A stretch of 11,621 bases of DNA from Thermofilaceae archaeon (GTDB lineage Archaea; Thermoproteota; Thermoprotei; Thermofilales; Thermofilaceae). Positions 1-6,414 of this stretch are shown here, in pieces (within the stretch, counting starts at the first letter, position 1; the number at the start of each line of letters is the position of its first letter). The stretch lies in the NCBI GenBank assembly GCA_027017025.1, contig JALURH010000132.1, positions 1 to 11,621 of the forward strand, read 5' to 3'. The notes under the pieces were generated by a model, which worked only from the letters and a program-made list of their open reading frames with translations, had not been told where the DNA came from and ran no database searches. The position numbers and the translations under genes are program-made.

Positions 1-311
1 TCAAAACCCAGATAGGTTATTGGGCAAACATCGGATGCTAAGAGGCTATTTATTTTAAATGCAATATCCTCGAAATCCTTTTTTGCTTGCTCAAAGGAAA
101 CGCCCCTAAACTTCTTTACAGCTTTCTTCGCAGCCTCCTCAGCTGAAGCACCCTTCAGTAACTGTTCAATGTAGAAGGTAGCTGTCTGGTTAGCGTATAT
201 AACTCTTGACGCATTTAAGATAACTACGCCGTAGCCACTTCTATCGACCCTAAAATGTATCTTAGTCCTAGTCTCTGGGTCAACATACACTATGAATCCT
301 TTCCTAGCCAT
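1..311 (-). CDS. PqqD-like (RiPP recognition) domain protein, N-terminal part; probably a radical SAM peptide-modifying enzyme
   Basis: Reading the minus strand from the ATG at 311 gives 103 codons with no stop before the window edge, so the gene is partial at its 3' end. Residues about 24-90 have the PqqD-like layout: a GYGVVILNASRVIYANQTA segment (short beta strands, then the conserved N-x-T-A), then helices with LLKGASAEEAAKKAV and a final helix ending in INSLL. PqqD-like domains are small winged-helix modules that bind leader peptides of ribosomally made peptides. They occur alone or fused to the N-terminus of radical SAM/SPASM enzymes. The chain continues past the domain (CPITYLGF at 96-103), which favours a fused enzyme over a free PqqD, but the catalytic part is outside the window. 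A TATA-like box at 331-340 (minus) lies about 25 nt before the ATG, suggesting a near-leaderless transcript. The fold assignment is by motif resemblance; the radical SAM partner is inferred. Confidence 0.68.
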   Translation of the reverse strand, partial: MARKGFIVYVDPETRTKIHFRVDRSGYGVVILNASRVIYANQTATFYIEQLLKGASAEEAAKKAVKKFRGVSFEQAKKDFEDIAFKINSLLASDVCPITYLGF

Positions 312-375
312 AGCAACCTAAAGATATTAACTATGTATTACAAAAAAGGCTTCTGGTATCCTGTTAACAGAGCTG

Positions 376-389
376 CAAAAAAGAAAAAT
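376..389 (-). terminator. T-rich archaeal terminator after the small membrane protein gene
   Basis: On the minus strand, 8-21 nt after the stop codon at 397, the sequence reads TTTTTCTTTTTT with no strong hairpin. U-rich tracts are the usual intrinsic termination signal of archaeal RNA polymerase. It would separate the membrane protein transcript from the PqqD-like gene downstream. Confidence 0.5.
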
Positions 390-396
390 GTTTCCG

Positions 397-810
397 TTAC
401 TGTTTACCGAAGAACGCTTTTACATGTGGCCTCGTAAGATAGTACAGTATTATACCATTAATTATTATTGCAATTATACCTCCACTAGCTATAGATACGA
501 TCCCCAACACTATGCCTATTACAGATAGTATAAGTGCTATAGTCCATGCCCACCCCTTACCAGACCATAAACCCCAAGCAACAATTAATGCAATAATTCC
601 TATAATTATAGAAAATATAGCAAATGGTACGAAAAAGATGAGTAGGGGAAACATTTTAGCTGCATTAAATAGCCATATACCCCCTACCAGGGACAGTAAA
701 CCGCCTATAGCCTCTAGGATAGCTAGGATAGTGACGCCTAGCGGTCTCTCCCTAGTTTGCGATGGATACTGGTATGGATAATAGGGATATTGACTGGAGG
801 CTGCCAACAT
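397..810 (-). CDS. Small four-helix membrane protein of unknown function
   Basis: The 137-aa protein begins with a tyrosine/proline-rich hydrophilic tail (residues 7-17, QYPYYPYQYPS). Hydrophobic segments follow at about 25-48, 55-83, 88-108 and 109-124. It ends in a charged tail, YYLTRPHVKAFFGKQ. That ending, after glycine/isoleucine-rich helices, recurs in small membrane proteins common in archaea and some bacteria (I recall DUF2127-like or similar families, but I am not certain which). No catalytic motif is visible. The gene stands alone: a TATA-like box (839-848, minus) precedes it, and a T-rich tract follows the stop. The ATG at 810 follows a weak purine-rich stretch (TAGGAAAG), and no better upstream start is seen. 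A plus-strand open frame across the same DNA is a shadow. Function unknown. Confidence 0.8.
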   Translation of the reverse strand: MLAASSQYPYYPYQYPSQTRERPLGVTILAILEAIGGLLSLVGGIWLFNAAKMFPLLIFFVPFAIFSIIIGIIALIVAWGLWSGKGWAWTIALILSVIGIVLGIVSIASGGIIAIIINGIILYYLTRPHVKAFFGKQ

Positions 811-838
811 CTTTCCTACCCAGTTATAAATGTTGAAC

Positions 839-848
839 TAAATATATA
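839..848 (-). promoter_or_regulatory. TATA-like box for the small membrane protein gene
   Basis: The minus strand reads CTATATATTT here, centred about 33 nt before the ATG at 810. That spacing would start transcription within about 10 nt of the start codon, as is common in Thermoproteota. Confidence 0.45.
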
Positions 849-911
849 GTATTTACTAAATAAAGCAAAAATGATACATATTTGTCCTAGCTGTATGGAA
901 TATATAAAATG

Positions 912-921
912 TTATATATAG
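912..921 (+). promoter_or_regulatory. TATA-like box for the 949-1422 gene
   Basis: TTATATATAG is centred about 32 nt before the GTG at 949, so transcription would begin around 942 and leave almost no leader. A second A/T-rich stretch (901-910, TATATAAAAT) is an alternative. Confidence 0.45.
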
Positions 922-948
922 TTTCCCCAATACTATTTTGTATAAACA

Positions 949-1422
949 GTGAAGAATAATATACTTAGGATAGCTACGAGATATAAGTACTCAAGTGAGG
1001 AGTGGGGGGAGGCTAGTAGGGTCTCCCTACTTAGATTACCTAAGAGACGCTTACCTAGACTTTCCCTAGAACTTCTAAGTAATGTTTCTCCAACCCTACT
1101 TATCGGTAAGGAATATAACCCAGCTATACTTGTTAAAGTGGCTAGAGAAGCTATCTGTGATAACTTTAGTGTTACTAAAAACATAGTTAGGAAGAAGGAT
1201 GGTGTTTTTAGAGTAGACCTAGGTATCCAACATAATTGGCCCCTAAATAGCGAAGGTAAACCTAAGGTATGTATACAGGTTCTACCTAGACTCCAGTACT
1301 TTATAGCTCTATTTATTTTCATCAATCCATCTCCAGGTGACTATATTGTAGCTATAGGCTATAGAAGTAATATTGGGAAGATATCTGGCAAAGACTACCT
1401 AGTATTCAATGTAATGGGTTAA
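949..1422 (+). CDS. Hypothetical protein, 157 aa, not recognised
   Basis: I do not recognise this protein. It has a basic N-terminal third (lysine/arginine-rich around residues 23-36, with LPKRRLPRL), a mixed middle region, and a moderately hydrophobic stretch near 114-126 (LQYFIALFIFIN) too short to call a membrane helix. No cysteine cluster, P-loop or helix-turn-helix is evident. The GTG start at 949 is the first possible one: an in-frame TAA lies at 943-945. A TATA-like box about 30 nt upstream supports leaderless expression. Support for coding comes from an uninterrupted 474-nt frame, AGG/AGA/ATA codon choice like its neighbours, and the promoter. The opposite-strand open frame (933-1325) has a poor composition and looks like a shadow. 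The lactate permease starts 38 nt after the stop but seems to have its own promoter, so a shared role is not implied. Confidence 0.6.
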   Translation: MKNNILRIATRYKYSSEEWGEASRVSLLRLPKRRLPRLSLELLSNVSPTLLIGKEYNPAILVKVAREAICDNFSVTKNIVRKKDGVFRVDLGIQHNWPLNSEGKPKVCIQVLPRLQYFIALFIFINPSPGDYIVAIGYRSNIGKISGKDYLVFNVMG

Positions 1423-1429
1423 GGAGAAA

Positions 1430-1439
1430 GAATAAAAAG
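1430..1439 (+). promoter_or_regulatory. BRE/TATA-like promoter of the lactate permease gene
   Basis: GAATAAAAAG preceded by purines (GGAGAAA, a BRE-like context) lies centred about 26 nt before the ATG at 1461. This places the start point essentially at the start codon, predicting a leaderless mRNA. Confidence 0.5.
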
Positions 1440-1460
1440 GGGACAAAACTGTCTTGTGCG

Positions 1461-2819
1461 ATGACCCCGGCTATAGCTGAAGCGACAATACACGCATTGG
1501 TAATTATTCTCCTCCCCCTATTATTGATGGCTCTCCTAAAGGTGGATATTGCTAAGACAGCTCTAGTAGTACTCATATACTCTATATACGCTGCAACTAG
1601 GTTAGGTTTCACAAAAAATCTCCCGGAATTTATTGTTGAGGGGTTGTGGACTGGGACGCAGATAGCCTCTATCGTTGTAGCAGCACTACTATTCTATAAC
1701 GTATATAGGGGGCTGGGATATGAGGAGAAACTTAGAGTAAGTTTTGGAAGAGAATACTCGGGGAGAGTTAAGCTGCCCCTAGCGGTATTCTTCACAGGCT
1801 TTATTGAAAGTGTTTCAGGCTTTGGTATAACAGTGGCTGTAACAGCACCAATGCTCGTAATGCTTGGAATAAACCCTTTGGTGGCTCTAGTTGCCTGCCT
1901 CATAGGGCATAGCTGGGCTGTACCTTTCGCAGCTATAGGTATACCCACACTAGTTCTATCTAGCTTAGCGTCTGCAGATCCCTTCAGACTCTCCCAGATA
2001 ACTGGCGTATTAATGTTCCCACCACTTGTGTTAACATTGGTATTTGTCGGCAAGATCCTTAAGGTAGATAGAAGAAGCCTTTTTATCTCAGTCACTTTAG
2101 CTCTACTCCTATCCCTAGTAGCATGCTTAGTTGGACCAATGACTGGAGTTGCTGCAAGCCTCCTCATGTTCCTGGCATATATCGTTATCACGTTAAGAGA
2201 GAAAATTAATGCTATAATTAGATCCCTGGAGTTATATATCTCTCTGAGTACTATACTTATCTTAGCCTATGTGCTAGGTATAAGGGGCTTAGTGCCCACA
2301 AGTACTATTATAATCCTTTTGGCAGTGTTTTCCTCCGTGTACCGGGATAAATCTATTCTACAGCCAATAATTAAGAAGACGGTAGCTGCTTCATATAAAC
2401 CTGTAGTAGCTATAATCCTCTTCACAATGGTAGCAGATATCTCTAGGCAGACGGGGATTATGGAGGCGCTAGCTAGAGAAATAGCCCTCGTGTCTGGGAG
2501 CTACTTCGTATACCTCATACCTATCGTAGGTATCATTGGAACATACGTTACTGGTAGCAATACTGCATCAAATATCATATTCGCAGCGCTCCACGAATCC
2601 TATGCTAAAATAACTGGGCTAGACCTCTACCTTATATTGGCTCTACAGAATAGTGGTGGAGGGCTTGGTAGCATGATATCTCCCCCGAAGATAGCTGTTG
2701 GAGCATCAACCCTCGAAGCCAGGGGCTTAGAGGGCACTGCGTTGAGGAATACACTAAAATATATTATCCCTATCTCAACGCCGCTGTTAGCTATAGCTAC
2801 CTTAGCTCTAACTACATAG
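1461..2819 (+). CDS. lctP: L-lactate permease family (LctP) transporter
   Basis: A 452-aa integral membrane protein with about 12 hydrophobic segments. It carries the hallmarks of the LctP/LldP family (TC 2.A.14), which imports L-lactate or glycolate with a proton. Residues 116-138 hold ESVSGFG followed by VTAPMLVMLGINP; 149-162 hold GHSWAVPFAAIGIP; 360-372 hold GTYVTGSNTASNI; and 394-425 hold ALQNSGGGLGSMISPPKIA followed by GASTLEARGLEG. These loops are the best conserved part of the family. It is about 100 residues shorter than E. coli LldP, mostly through shorter loops, with both halves complete. The ATG at 1461 lies directly downstream of a TATA-like box. No lactate dehydrogenase gene is present here, so the substrate rests on family membership alone. 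The Fe-S redox unit starts 42 nt downstream and could use electrons from lactate oxidation, but this is speculation. Confidence 0.93.
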   Translation: MTPAIAEATIHALVIILLPLLLMALLKVDIAKTALVVLIYSIYAATRLGFTKNLPEFIVEGLWTGTQIASIVVAALLFYNVYRGLGYEEKLRVSFGREYSGRVKLPLAVFFTGFIESVSGFGITVAVTAPMLVMLGINPLVALVACLIGHSWAVPFAAIGIPTLVLSSLASADPFRLSQITGVLMFPPLVLTLVFVGKILKVDRRSLFISVTLALLLSLVACLVGPMTGVAASLLMFLAYIVITLREKINAIIRSLELYISLSTILILAYVLGIRGLVPTSTIIILLAVFSSVYRDKSILQPIIKKTVAASYKPVVAIILFTMVADISRQTGIMEALAREIALVSGSYFVYLIPIVGIIGTYVTGSNTASNIIFAALHESYAKITGLDLYLILALQNSGGGLGSMISPPKIAVGASTLEARGLEGTALRNTLKYIIPISTPLLAIATLALTT

Positions 2820-2821
2820 GA

Positions 2822-2832
2822 GATATTTTTAA
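2822..2832 (+). promoter_or_regulatory. TATA-like box / T-tract between lactate permease and DUF362 genes
   Basis: GATATTTTTAA lies just after the permease stop, centred about 35 nt before the ATG at 2862. It could serve as the promoter of the redox unit. The T5 run could also help terminate the permease transcript. The sequence does not distinguish the two roles. Confidence 0.35.
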
Positions 2833-2861
2833 CTACTAGGTTATCCTTCTTAATGGATTAG

Positions 2862-3860
2862 ATGAAAGTAAGTAGACGTAGAGCATTAATTATCATAGCT
2901 ACAGCGGTAGCTGGCTTCCTCGGCTACAAATATATAAGCAGTATCCTGTATCCAGAGAGGGATGAGAGAGCCGAGAAAGAGACTAGCGTTGAGGAAGGGG
3001 CTACGAGACGCGAGGCAGAAGTAGGGGAGTCTAAATACTCTGAGGTATCTGTAGTTAGGGGGGTTAGGGATCCCCGCCTACTTGCTAGAAAAGTTGTAGA
3101 GCAGATCGGGGGTATTGAGAAAATCGTGGGAAATAAGGATAGAGTAGTTATTAAACCGAATGTAGGTTTCCCCTCCAGAGACGCTGTTGCTTCACCTGAG
3201 GTTGTTGCTGAGATAGCTAAGATGGTTATAGAGGCTGGTGTAAGCGAAGTTATAGTTGCCGAGAGCTCTGTTAGAGGCTATGTTACCAGCTTCTGCTTTG
3301 AAAAAACAAAATACTATGATGTTCTAAAGCCATTAGGTATAGAGGTTATAGATCTAAAGGAGCAGGGAAATATTAGAACCGTTAAAGCTAAGAATACTCT
3401 GAAGCTGGGGGAGGTAGATGTATACGAGGAAACATATACTGCAGATATCCTAATATCTGTCGCTAAAATGAAGAGGCATGTAAGTGCAGACGTTACACTA
3501 GGGATAAAGAACCTTATAGGATGCTTCCCAGACTACGAGAAGGGTAGGTTCCATAGGGAGGGGTTGCATAAGTGTATAGCCGATATAGCATACATCCTGA
3601 AGCCAGATCTAGTAGTTATAGATGGCTCAAAAGCTATGACTAAACATGGCCCCTCGGGGGGTGTAATGGTGGAGGCAAATACCGCTGTTGCATCGACCGA
3701 CCCCCTAGCTGCCGACTACATTGCCGCGAAAATCCTATTCGAGCTCGAGGGCGAGGAGGATCCCGCAGCAAGAGCCAAGAAAGTAAAATACTTTGGGTAC
3801 GCTGAGCAACTAGGTGTAGGTACAATGGATGAAGATAAGATAAAAGTAGTTACTGGCTAG
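2862..3860 (+). CDS. DUF362 domain protein with Tat-type N-terminus
   Basis: A 332-aa protein. Residues 4-28 look like a twin-arginine signal or anchor (SRRRALIIIATAVAGFLGY), followed by a charged linker (31-58, rich in Glu/Arg). A DUF362 domain follows from about 60 to 320. Family features seen are DRVVIKPNVGFP (93-104), SPEVVAEIAKMVIEAGVSEVIVAE (111-134), a middle VAKMKRHVSADVTLGIKNLIGCFP (200-223) and a late KPDLVVIDG with ASTDPLAADYIAA (247-289). DUF362 has no settled biochemical role; many members carry a C-terminal 4Fe-4S ferredoxin domain. This one has only three cysteines (145, 221, 238) and no ferredoxin domain, and a separate Fe-S protein is encoded immediately downstream. The gap to that gene is 4 nt, so they are surely co-transcribed. 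A location on the outer face of the membrane is inferred from the Tat-like start. Confidence 0.88.
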   Translation: MKVSRRRALIIIATAVAGFLGYKYISSILYPERDERAEKETSVEEGATRREAEVGESKYSEVSVVRGVRDPRLLARKVVEQIGGIEKIVGNKDRVVIKPNVGFPSRDAVASPEVVAEIAKMVIEAGVSEVIVAESSVRGYVTSFCFEKTKYYDVLKPLGIEVIDLKEQGNIRTVKAKNTLKLGEVDVYEETYTADILISVAKMKRHVSADVTLGIKNLIGCFPDYEKGRFHREGLHKCIADIAYILKPDLVVIDGSKAMTKHGPSGGVMVEANTAVASTDPLAADYIAAKILFELEGEEDPAARAKKVKYFGYAEQLGVGTMDEDKIKVVTG

Positions 3861-3864
3861 AGCT

Positions 3865-4461
3865 ATGAGGCAGGGGATAAGACGCAGGGATTTCCTGAAA
3901 ACCTTAGTAGCTGCAGGTATTATAGGCTCCCTAGGTGGAGTAGCTAAGCTACTCCCCTACCGTAGGGTTGTTAGACCGCCTGGGGCACTAGTTGAGGAAA
4001 AATTTCTTTCACAGTGTACTAGGTGTGGACAGTGTATACAAACATGTGTTACCGGTACGCTAGTTCCATGTAGTCTCGGTGAAGGGCTACTTATATGGGG
4101 TACCCCAAGGGTAGATCCCCTAAGGGCTCCATGCGAGGCTGTAGCTGGTAGATGCGAAATCTCGCGTCCCTGCGTTGAAAATTGCCCAACAAATGCGTTG
4201 GTATATGTGGAGCCGGAGAAAGTTAAAATGGGTTCAGTGAAGTGGATTAAGGAGAACTGTATTGCCTACCGTGGAGGTGAGTGTCTTGTCTGCTACGAGG
4301 TATGCCCTATTGATGGCGCAATTACCCCTAGGAGGGGTATACCAGTATTCCATAGCGGTAAATGTATAGGTTGTGGTAGATGCGTATATGCCTGCCCACC
4401 CGAACCTAAGGCATTGTATCTTGTCCCAGATGGTGAGAGAAGAATTGAAACTACTAGATAA
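3865..4461 (+). CDS. NapG/MauM-type polyferredoxin with Tat signal
   Basis: A 198-aa protein with a clear twin-arginine signal (RRRDFLK at 6-12, then a hydrophobic stretch to about 30). Cysteine groups fit up to four 4Fe-4S clusters, as in the NapG/MauM family: CTRCGQCIQTC at 51-61; C90, C97, C103 and C107 (ending PCVENCPTNAL); C132, C140, C143 and C147 (LVCYEVCP); and CIGCGRCVYACP at 167-178. NapG-type proteins sit on the outer membrane face and pass electrons from the quinol-oxidising membrane partner NapH to an exported reductase. The NapH-like gene overlaps its 3' end, and the DUF362 gene lies 4 nt upstream. It is slightly shorter than typical NapG (about 230 aa). No molybdo- or tungstoenzyme is present in the window, so the terminal acceptor or donor is unknown. 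Confidence 0.9.
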   Translation: MRQGIRRRDFLKTLVAAGIIGSLGGVAKLLPYRRVVRPPGALVEEKFLSQCTRCGQCIQTCVTGTLVPCSLGEGLLIWGTPRVDPLRAPCEAVAGRCEISRPCVENCPTNALVYVEPEKVKMGSVKWIKENCIAYRGGECLVCYEVCPIDGAITPRRGIPVFHSGKCIGCGRCVYACPPEPKALYLVPDGERRIETTR

Positions 4462-5203
4462 GTTGAGGCTTATATCTAGTTCATCAACCCTAATAACCTA
4501 CTTTACTGCAAGCCTAAGAGGATTTATCACGGGTACAACAGCGTTTATTAAAGGAGGATTGGTCTGTATTGCCTGCCCCCTAGGTGTTCTCCAAATCCTA
4601 GCTGCATCACTTATATTAACTAATCAGCTATTACTTGCTCTTGCTACAACAAGCCTATTCCTACTTGTAGCTGGTAGATTCTTCTGTGGGTGGATGTGTC
4701 CTACAGGGGCGGTAGTACACTCGACTCACCGACCCCGGGGAAGGAGATGGGGGATTACGGCGCCACTAGCGATAATTACCGTCTTAGTTTCTAGCTTCTT
4801 GGCTAGGCTCCCAGTACTCTGTGTAATTTGCCCAGTTGGTATACCCTTTAAGCTAGTCTTCGCATACATATTTGGTATAGATATTTATCTTCTAGTCCTA
4901 GCTCTAGCGGGATGGCTTGTATTGAATGCCTATATTTCCAGGAAGGGTTTCTCGTGGTGTGGAACATTATGCCCTGTAGGCTACCTACTTGGGTTAATAT
5001 CGCCGAAACCCCTACTCCACGTATCTACTAACGCTAACTGTACAAGATGTAGGGTATGTGTTCTCAGCTGCCCCTCCAACATAAATATTCCCGAAGCCAA
5101 GCTCTCCGACAGGGTAAGATGTACATTATGCCTAAAATGCCTAGAACACTGTAGATTCAGGGGGGTGGAACTAAGGTTCTATAAGAAAAAGATACTAGGG
5201 TGA
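4430..5203 (+). CDS. NapH-like membrane Fe-S protein (quinol-linked electron transfer)
   Basis: From the ATG at 4430 this is 257 aa. It has about four membrane segments (near 25-45, 52-82, 108-130, 150-168), each followed by a cysteine-proline motif: CIACP (46-50), CGWMCP (86-91), CVICP (131-135) and CGTLCP (177-182). A C-terminal double 4Fe-4S domain on the inner side follows: CTRCRVCVLSCP (204-215) and CTLCLKCLEHC (231-241). This is the NapH/MauN pattern. The family is thought to oxidise quinol and hand electrons to NapG. An ATG at 4373 is in frame, but it would add 19 residues overlapping the CIGCGRC codons of the upstream gene and look unlike the family, so 4430 is preferred. That still overlaps the NapG-like gene by 32 nt, which suggests translational coupling. 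A TTG at 4463, just past the upstream stop, is another possibility. Confidence 0.88.
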   Translation: MVREELKLLDKLRLISSSSTLITYFTASLRGFITGTTAFIKGGLVCIACPLGVLQILAASLILTNQLLLALATTSLFLLVAGRFFCGWMCPTGAVVHSTHRPRGRRWGITAPLAIITVLVSSFLARLPVLCVICPVGIPFKLVFAYIFGIDIYLLVLALAGWLVLNAYISRKGFSWCGTLCPVGYLLGLISPKPLLHVSTNANCTRCRVCVLSCPSNINIPEAKLSDRVRCTLCLKCLEHCRFRGVELRFYKKKILG

Positions 5204-5207
5204 AACC

Positions 5208-5639
5208 TTGATAAAACTATCGTGGGAGGAACTCAAGGAGATAACCATTCAAGTAGCTAGGAGGCTACGGGGAGAAAATATAGTGGTTATTGGAGTTGGG
5301 TATTCAGGTTTAATACCAGCTGCACTACTCTGCAGATACATTCTATGTAGAAAATTCCTCACAGTTTTCATAAAGAAATATGGTGAAGGTAAACCCCCTA
5401 GACGTATCTACGATAAACCAAAACTGGTACTAGGTTTCAGCGGAAAACTAGCTGGAGAGACTGTGGTAATTGTAGATGATATAGCTGTAACCGGGGAAAC
5501 ACTCACTCTAGCAAAGAGTTATGTAAAGCAGAAAGGTGGAGGAAGAGTATACACCTTTGCTGTAGCCAAGAAACCTGGGGTAAACGTAGACTTCTACGGC
5601 TTTGAGACTGAGGAATGTATAGTATTCCCCTGGGAATAA
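5208..5639 (+). CDS. 6-oxopurine-type phosphoribosyltransferase (hypoxanthine/xanthine/guanine class)
   Basis: A 143-aa type I phosphoribosyltransferase. The 13-residue PRPP loop is VVIVDDIAVTGETL (86-99), the pyrophosphate-side loop is GVGYSGLIPAALL (29-41), and the ending DFYGFETEECIVFPWE matches archaeal and bacterial Gpt/Hpt-like enzymes, whose C-termini close with IxFPWE. Such enzymes make IMP, XMP or GMP from the free base and PRPP for purine salvage. Which base is preferred cannot be read from the sequence. The start is a TTG at 5208, supported by GGGTGA at 5198-5203 (matching the archaeal 16S 3' end) with 4-nt spacing. It begins 4 nt after the NapH-like stop, so it shares that operon although no link in function is obvious. 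Its 3' end faces the HTH-PRTase regulator gene with 1 nt between stop codons. Confidence 0.86.
   Translation: MIKLSWEELKEITIQVARRLRGENIVVIGVGYSGLIPAALLCRYILCRKFLTVFIKKYGEGKPPRRIYDKPKLVLGFSGKLAGETVVIVDDIAVTGETLTLAKSYVKQKGGGRVYTFAVAKKPGVNVDFYGFETEECIVFPWE
5623..5638. repeat. Perfect 7-bp inverted repeat at convergent gene ends
   Basis: TATTCCC-CT-GGGAATA covers the last codons and stop of the phosphoribosyltransferase gene, 2 nt from the stop of the convergent regulator gene. The arms extend through ATAG (5619-5622) and CTAT (5641-5644) across a 2-nt bulge. It could form a short hairpin in either transcript. Part of it encodes the conserved FPWE ending, so coincidence is possible. Confidence 0.4.
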
Positions 5640-5640
5640 A

Positions 5641-6381
5641 CTATGTTTCCAGTATTTTCCCAACAAAAATCTTCTCAACAGTGTCTGGTATAGATTCCCT
5701 CCAGGCATAGTTTACAGCAACCAGAGAGAAAACCCCTACTACCCTAGCATTAGCCATCTCAGCTAGAGTGGCTAACGCCTTTAACGTTCTACCAGACTGG
5801 AGTAGGTCGTCGACGATCAGTATATGCTCCCCCCTCCTGACAGCGTAGCTAGGCAGGTAGAGGTGGGTGTATCTAGGTGGGTCTGGCGCAAAGTACCTTA
5901 ACTCAAGGTAGTCTTCTATTCCGGCATCAACCTCGTGTTTAGCTACAGATAGCTTAGAACCCAGTGCCTCCGCTATCGAGAAAGCTAGAGGTATCCCATT
6001 GACCGCTGCTGTGAGTATATTATTTACCTTAATATTATTATATAATATATATGCTATGGCTGTAGCTATCCTAATAATATCTAGGTCATAAGCTATCCTC
6101 ACGATATTAACTACACCCCTCCTGTCAACAACGGCTATCTCCCCCAGTATTCTCTCCAGAATATTACCTTCCGCTAATACTCTCAGGATACTGAGTGCTC
6201 TATCAGGCTTAGGTAGGATACTACCTGTAACATACCTACTTAAATCAACTTCAGATACCTTAACACCCCTGCTACCGAGGTAATCAACCAGATCCCTATG
6301 GGGGTAGAATTTCTTGAGAGCCCTAAGGGTTTTTGCAGCAAGGAGCTGTATATTCGTGTAATCTAATCTCCTCATTATCAT
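5641..6381 (-). CDS. HTH-phosphoribosyltransferase transcription regulator (PyrE-like/GfcR-type)
   Basis: A 246-aa protein. An N-terminal DNA-binding region (about 10-80) contains a lambda-repressor-like helix-turn-helix, with LVDYLGSRGVKVSEVDLSRY (31-50) followed by VTGSILPKPDRALSIL. A phosphoribosyltransferase domain then carries the PRPP loop ILIVDDLLQSGRTL (187-200). The arrangement matches archaeal orotate-PRTase-like proteins with an added HTH (COG0856 type). The characterised haloarchaeal member, GfcR, is a transcription regulator rather than an enzyme. The PRTase fold here probably senses PRPP or a nucleotide-like ligand. Starts at 6381 (ATG) and 6375 (ATG) are both possible. A TATA-like box at 6400-6408 (minus) fits leaderless initiation at either, slightly better at 6375. 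A palindrome overlaps the start, suggesting self-repression. It is divergent from the ECF transporter genes, its most likely target. Confidence 0.82.
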   Translation of the reverse strand: MIMRRLDYTNIQLLAAKTLRALKKFYPHRDLVDYLGSRGVKVSEVDLSRYVTGSILPKPDRALSILRVLAEGNILERILGEIAVVDRRGVVNIVRIAYDLDIIRIATAIAYILYNNIKVNNILTAAVNGIPLAFSIAEALGSKLSVAKHEVDAGIEDYLELRYFAPDPPRYTHLYLPSYAVRRGEHILIVDDLLQSGRTLKALATLAEMANARVVGVFSLVAVNYAWRESIPDTVEKIFVGKILET

Positions 6382-6391
6382 ATCTATGATA
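6376..6391. promoter_or_regulatory. Candidate operator: palindrome TATCATA-TC-TATGATA
   Basis: A perfect 7-bp inverted repeat with a 2-nt centre lies over the start codon and expected transcription start of the HTH-PRTase gene, just downstream of its TATA-like box. Position and symmetry suit a dimeric repressor acting on its own gene. Binding is inferred. Confidence 0.5.
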
Positions 6392-6399
6392 AATTGTGG

Positions 6400-6408
6400 T
6401 TAAAATAA
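6400..6408 (-). promoter_or_regulatory. TATA-like box of the HTH-PRTase regulator gene
   Basis: The minus strand reads TTATTTTAA, centred 23 nt before the ATG at 6381 and 29 nt before the ATG at 6375. Confidence 0.45.
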
Positions 6409-6414
6409 CTTACT

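Larger units (their letters stand above)
811..948. promoter_or_regulatory. Divergent intergenic region, A/T-rich, holding two promoters
   Basis: This is the longest gene-free stretch in the window (138 nt). It separates the minus-strand membrane protein from the plus-strand 949 gene. It is strongly A/T-rich and holds TATA-like boxes facing each way. No tRNA fold or conserved RNA element was recognised. Confidence 0.5.

Noticed and set aside
255..781. Plus-strand open frames at 255-437 and 512-781
   Set aside because: They are antisense to the PqqD-like and small membrane protein genes, which have convincing domain or membrane patterns; neither has a promoter or ribosome site of its own.
811..948. 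Possible tRNA, C/D-box RNA or CRISPR leader in the largest gap
   Set aside because: No cloverleaf, no C/D or H/ACA box pair and no spaced repeats are visible; the region is explained by two divergent promoters.
933..1325. Open frame of 130 codons on the minus strand opposite the 949-1422 gene
   Set aside because: It is rich in Ser/Leu/Thr as expected of the complement of an AGG/TTA-rich gene, has no promoter-like sequence at its start, and overlaps the better supported plus-strand frame completely.
1694..2191. 165-codon minus-strand open frame inside the lactate permease gene
   Set aside because: The permease frame has clear family motifs throughout; the opposite frame has shadow composition (many Thr/Pro/Arg/Ser) and no family likeness.
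4373..4429. Longer N-terminus for the NapH-like protein from the ATG at 4373
   Set aside because: The added 19 residues overlap conserved cysteine codons of the NapG-like gene and look unlike any NapH N-terminus; the ATG at 4430 gives the expected start.
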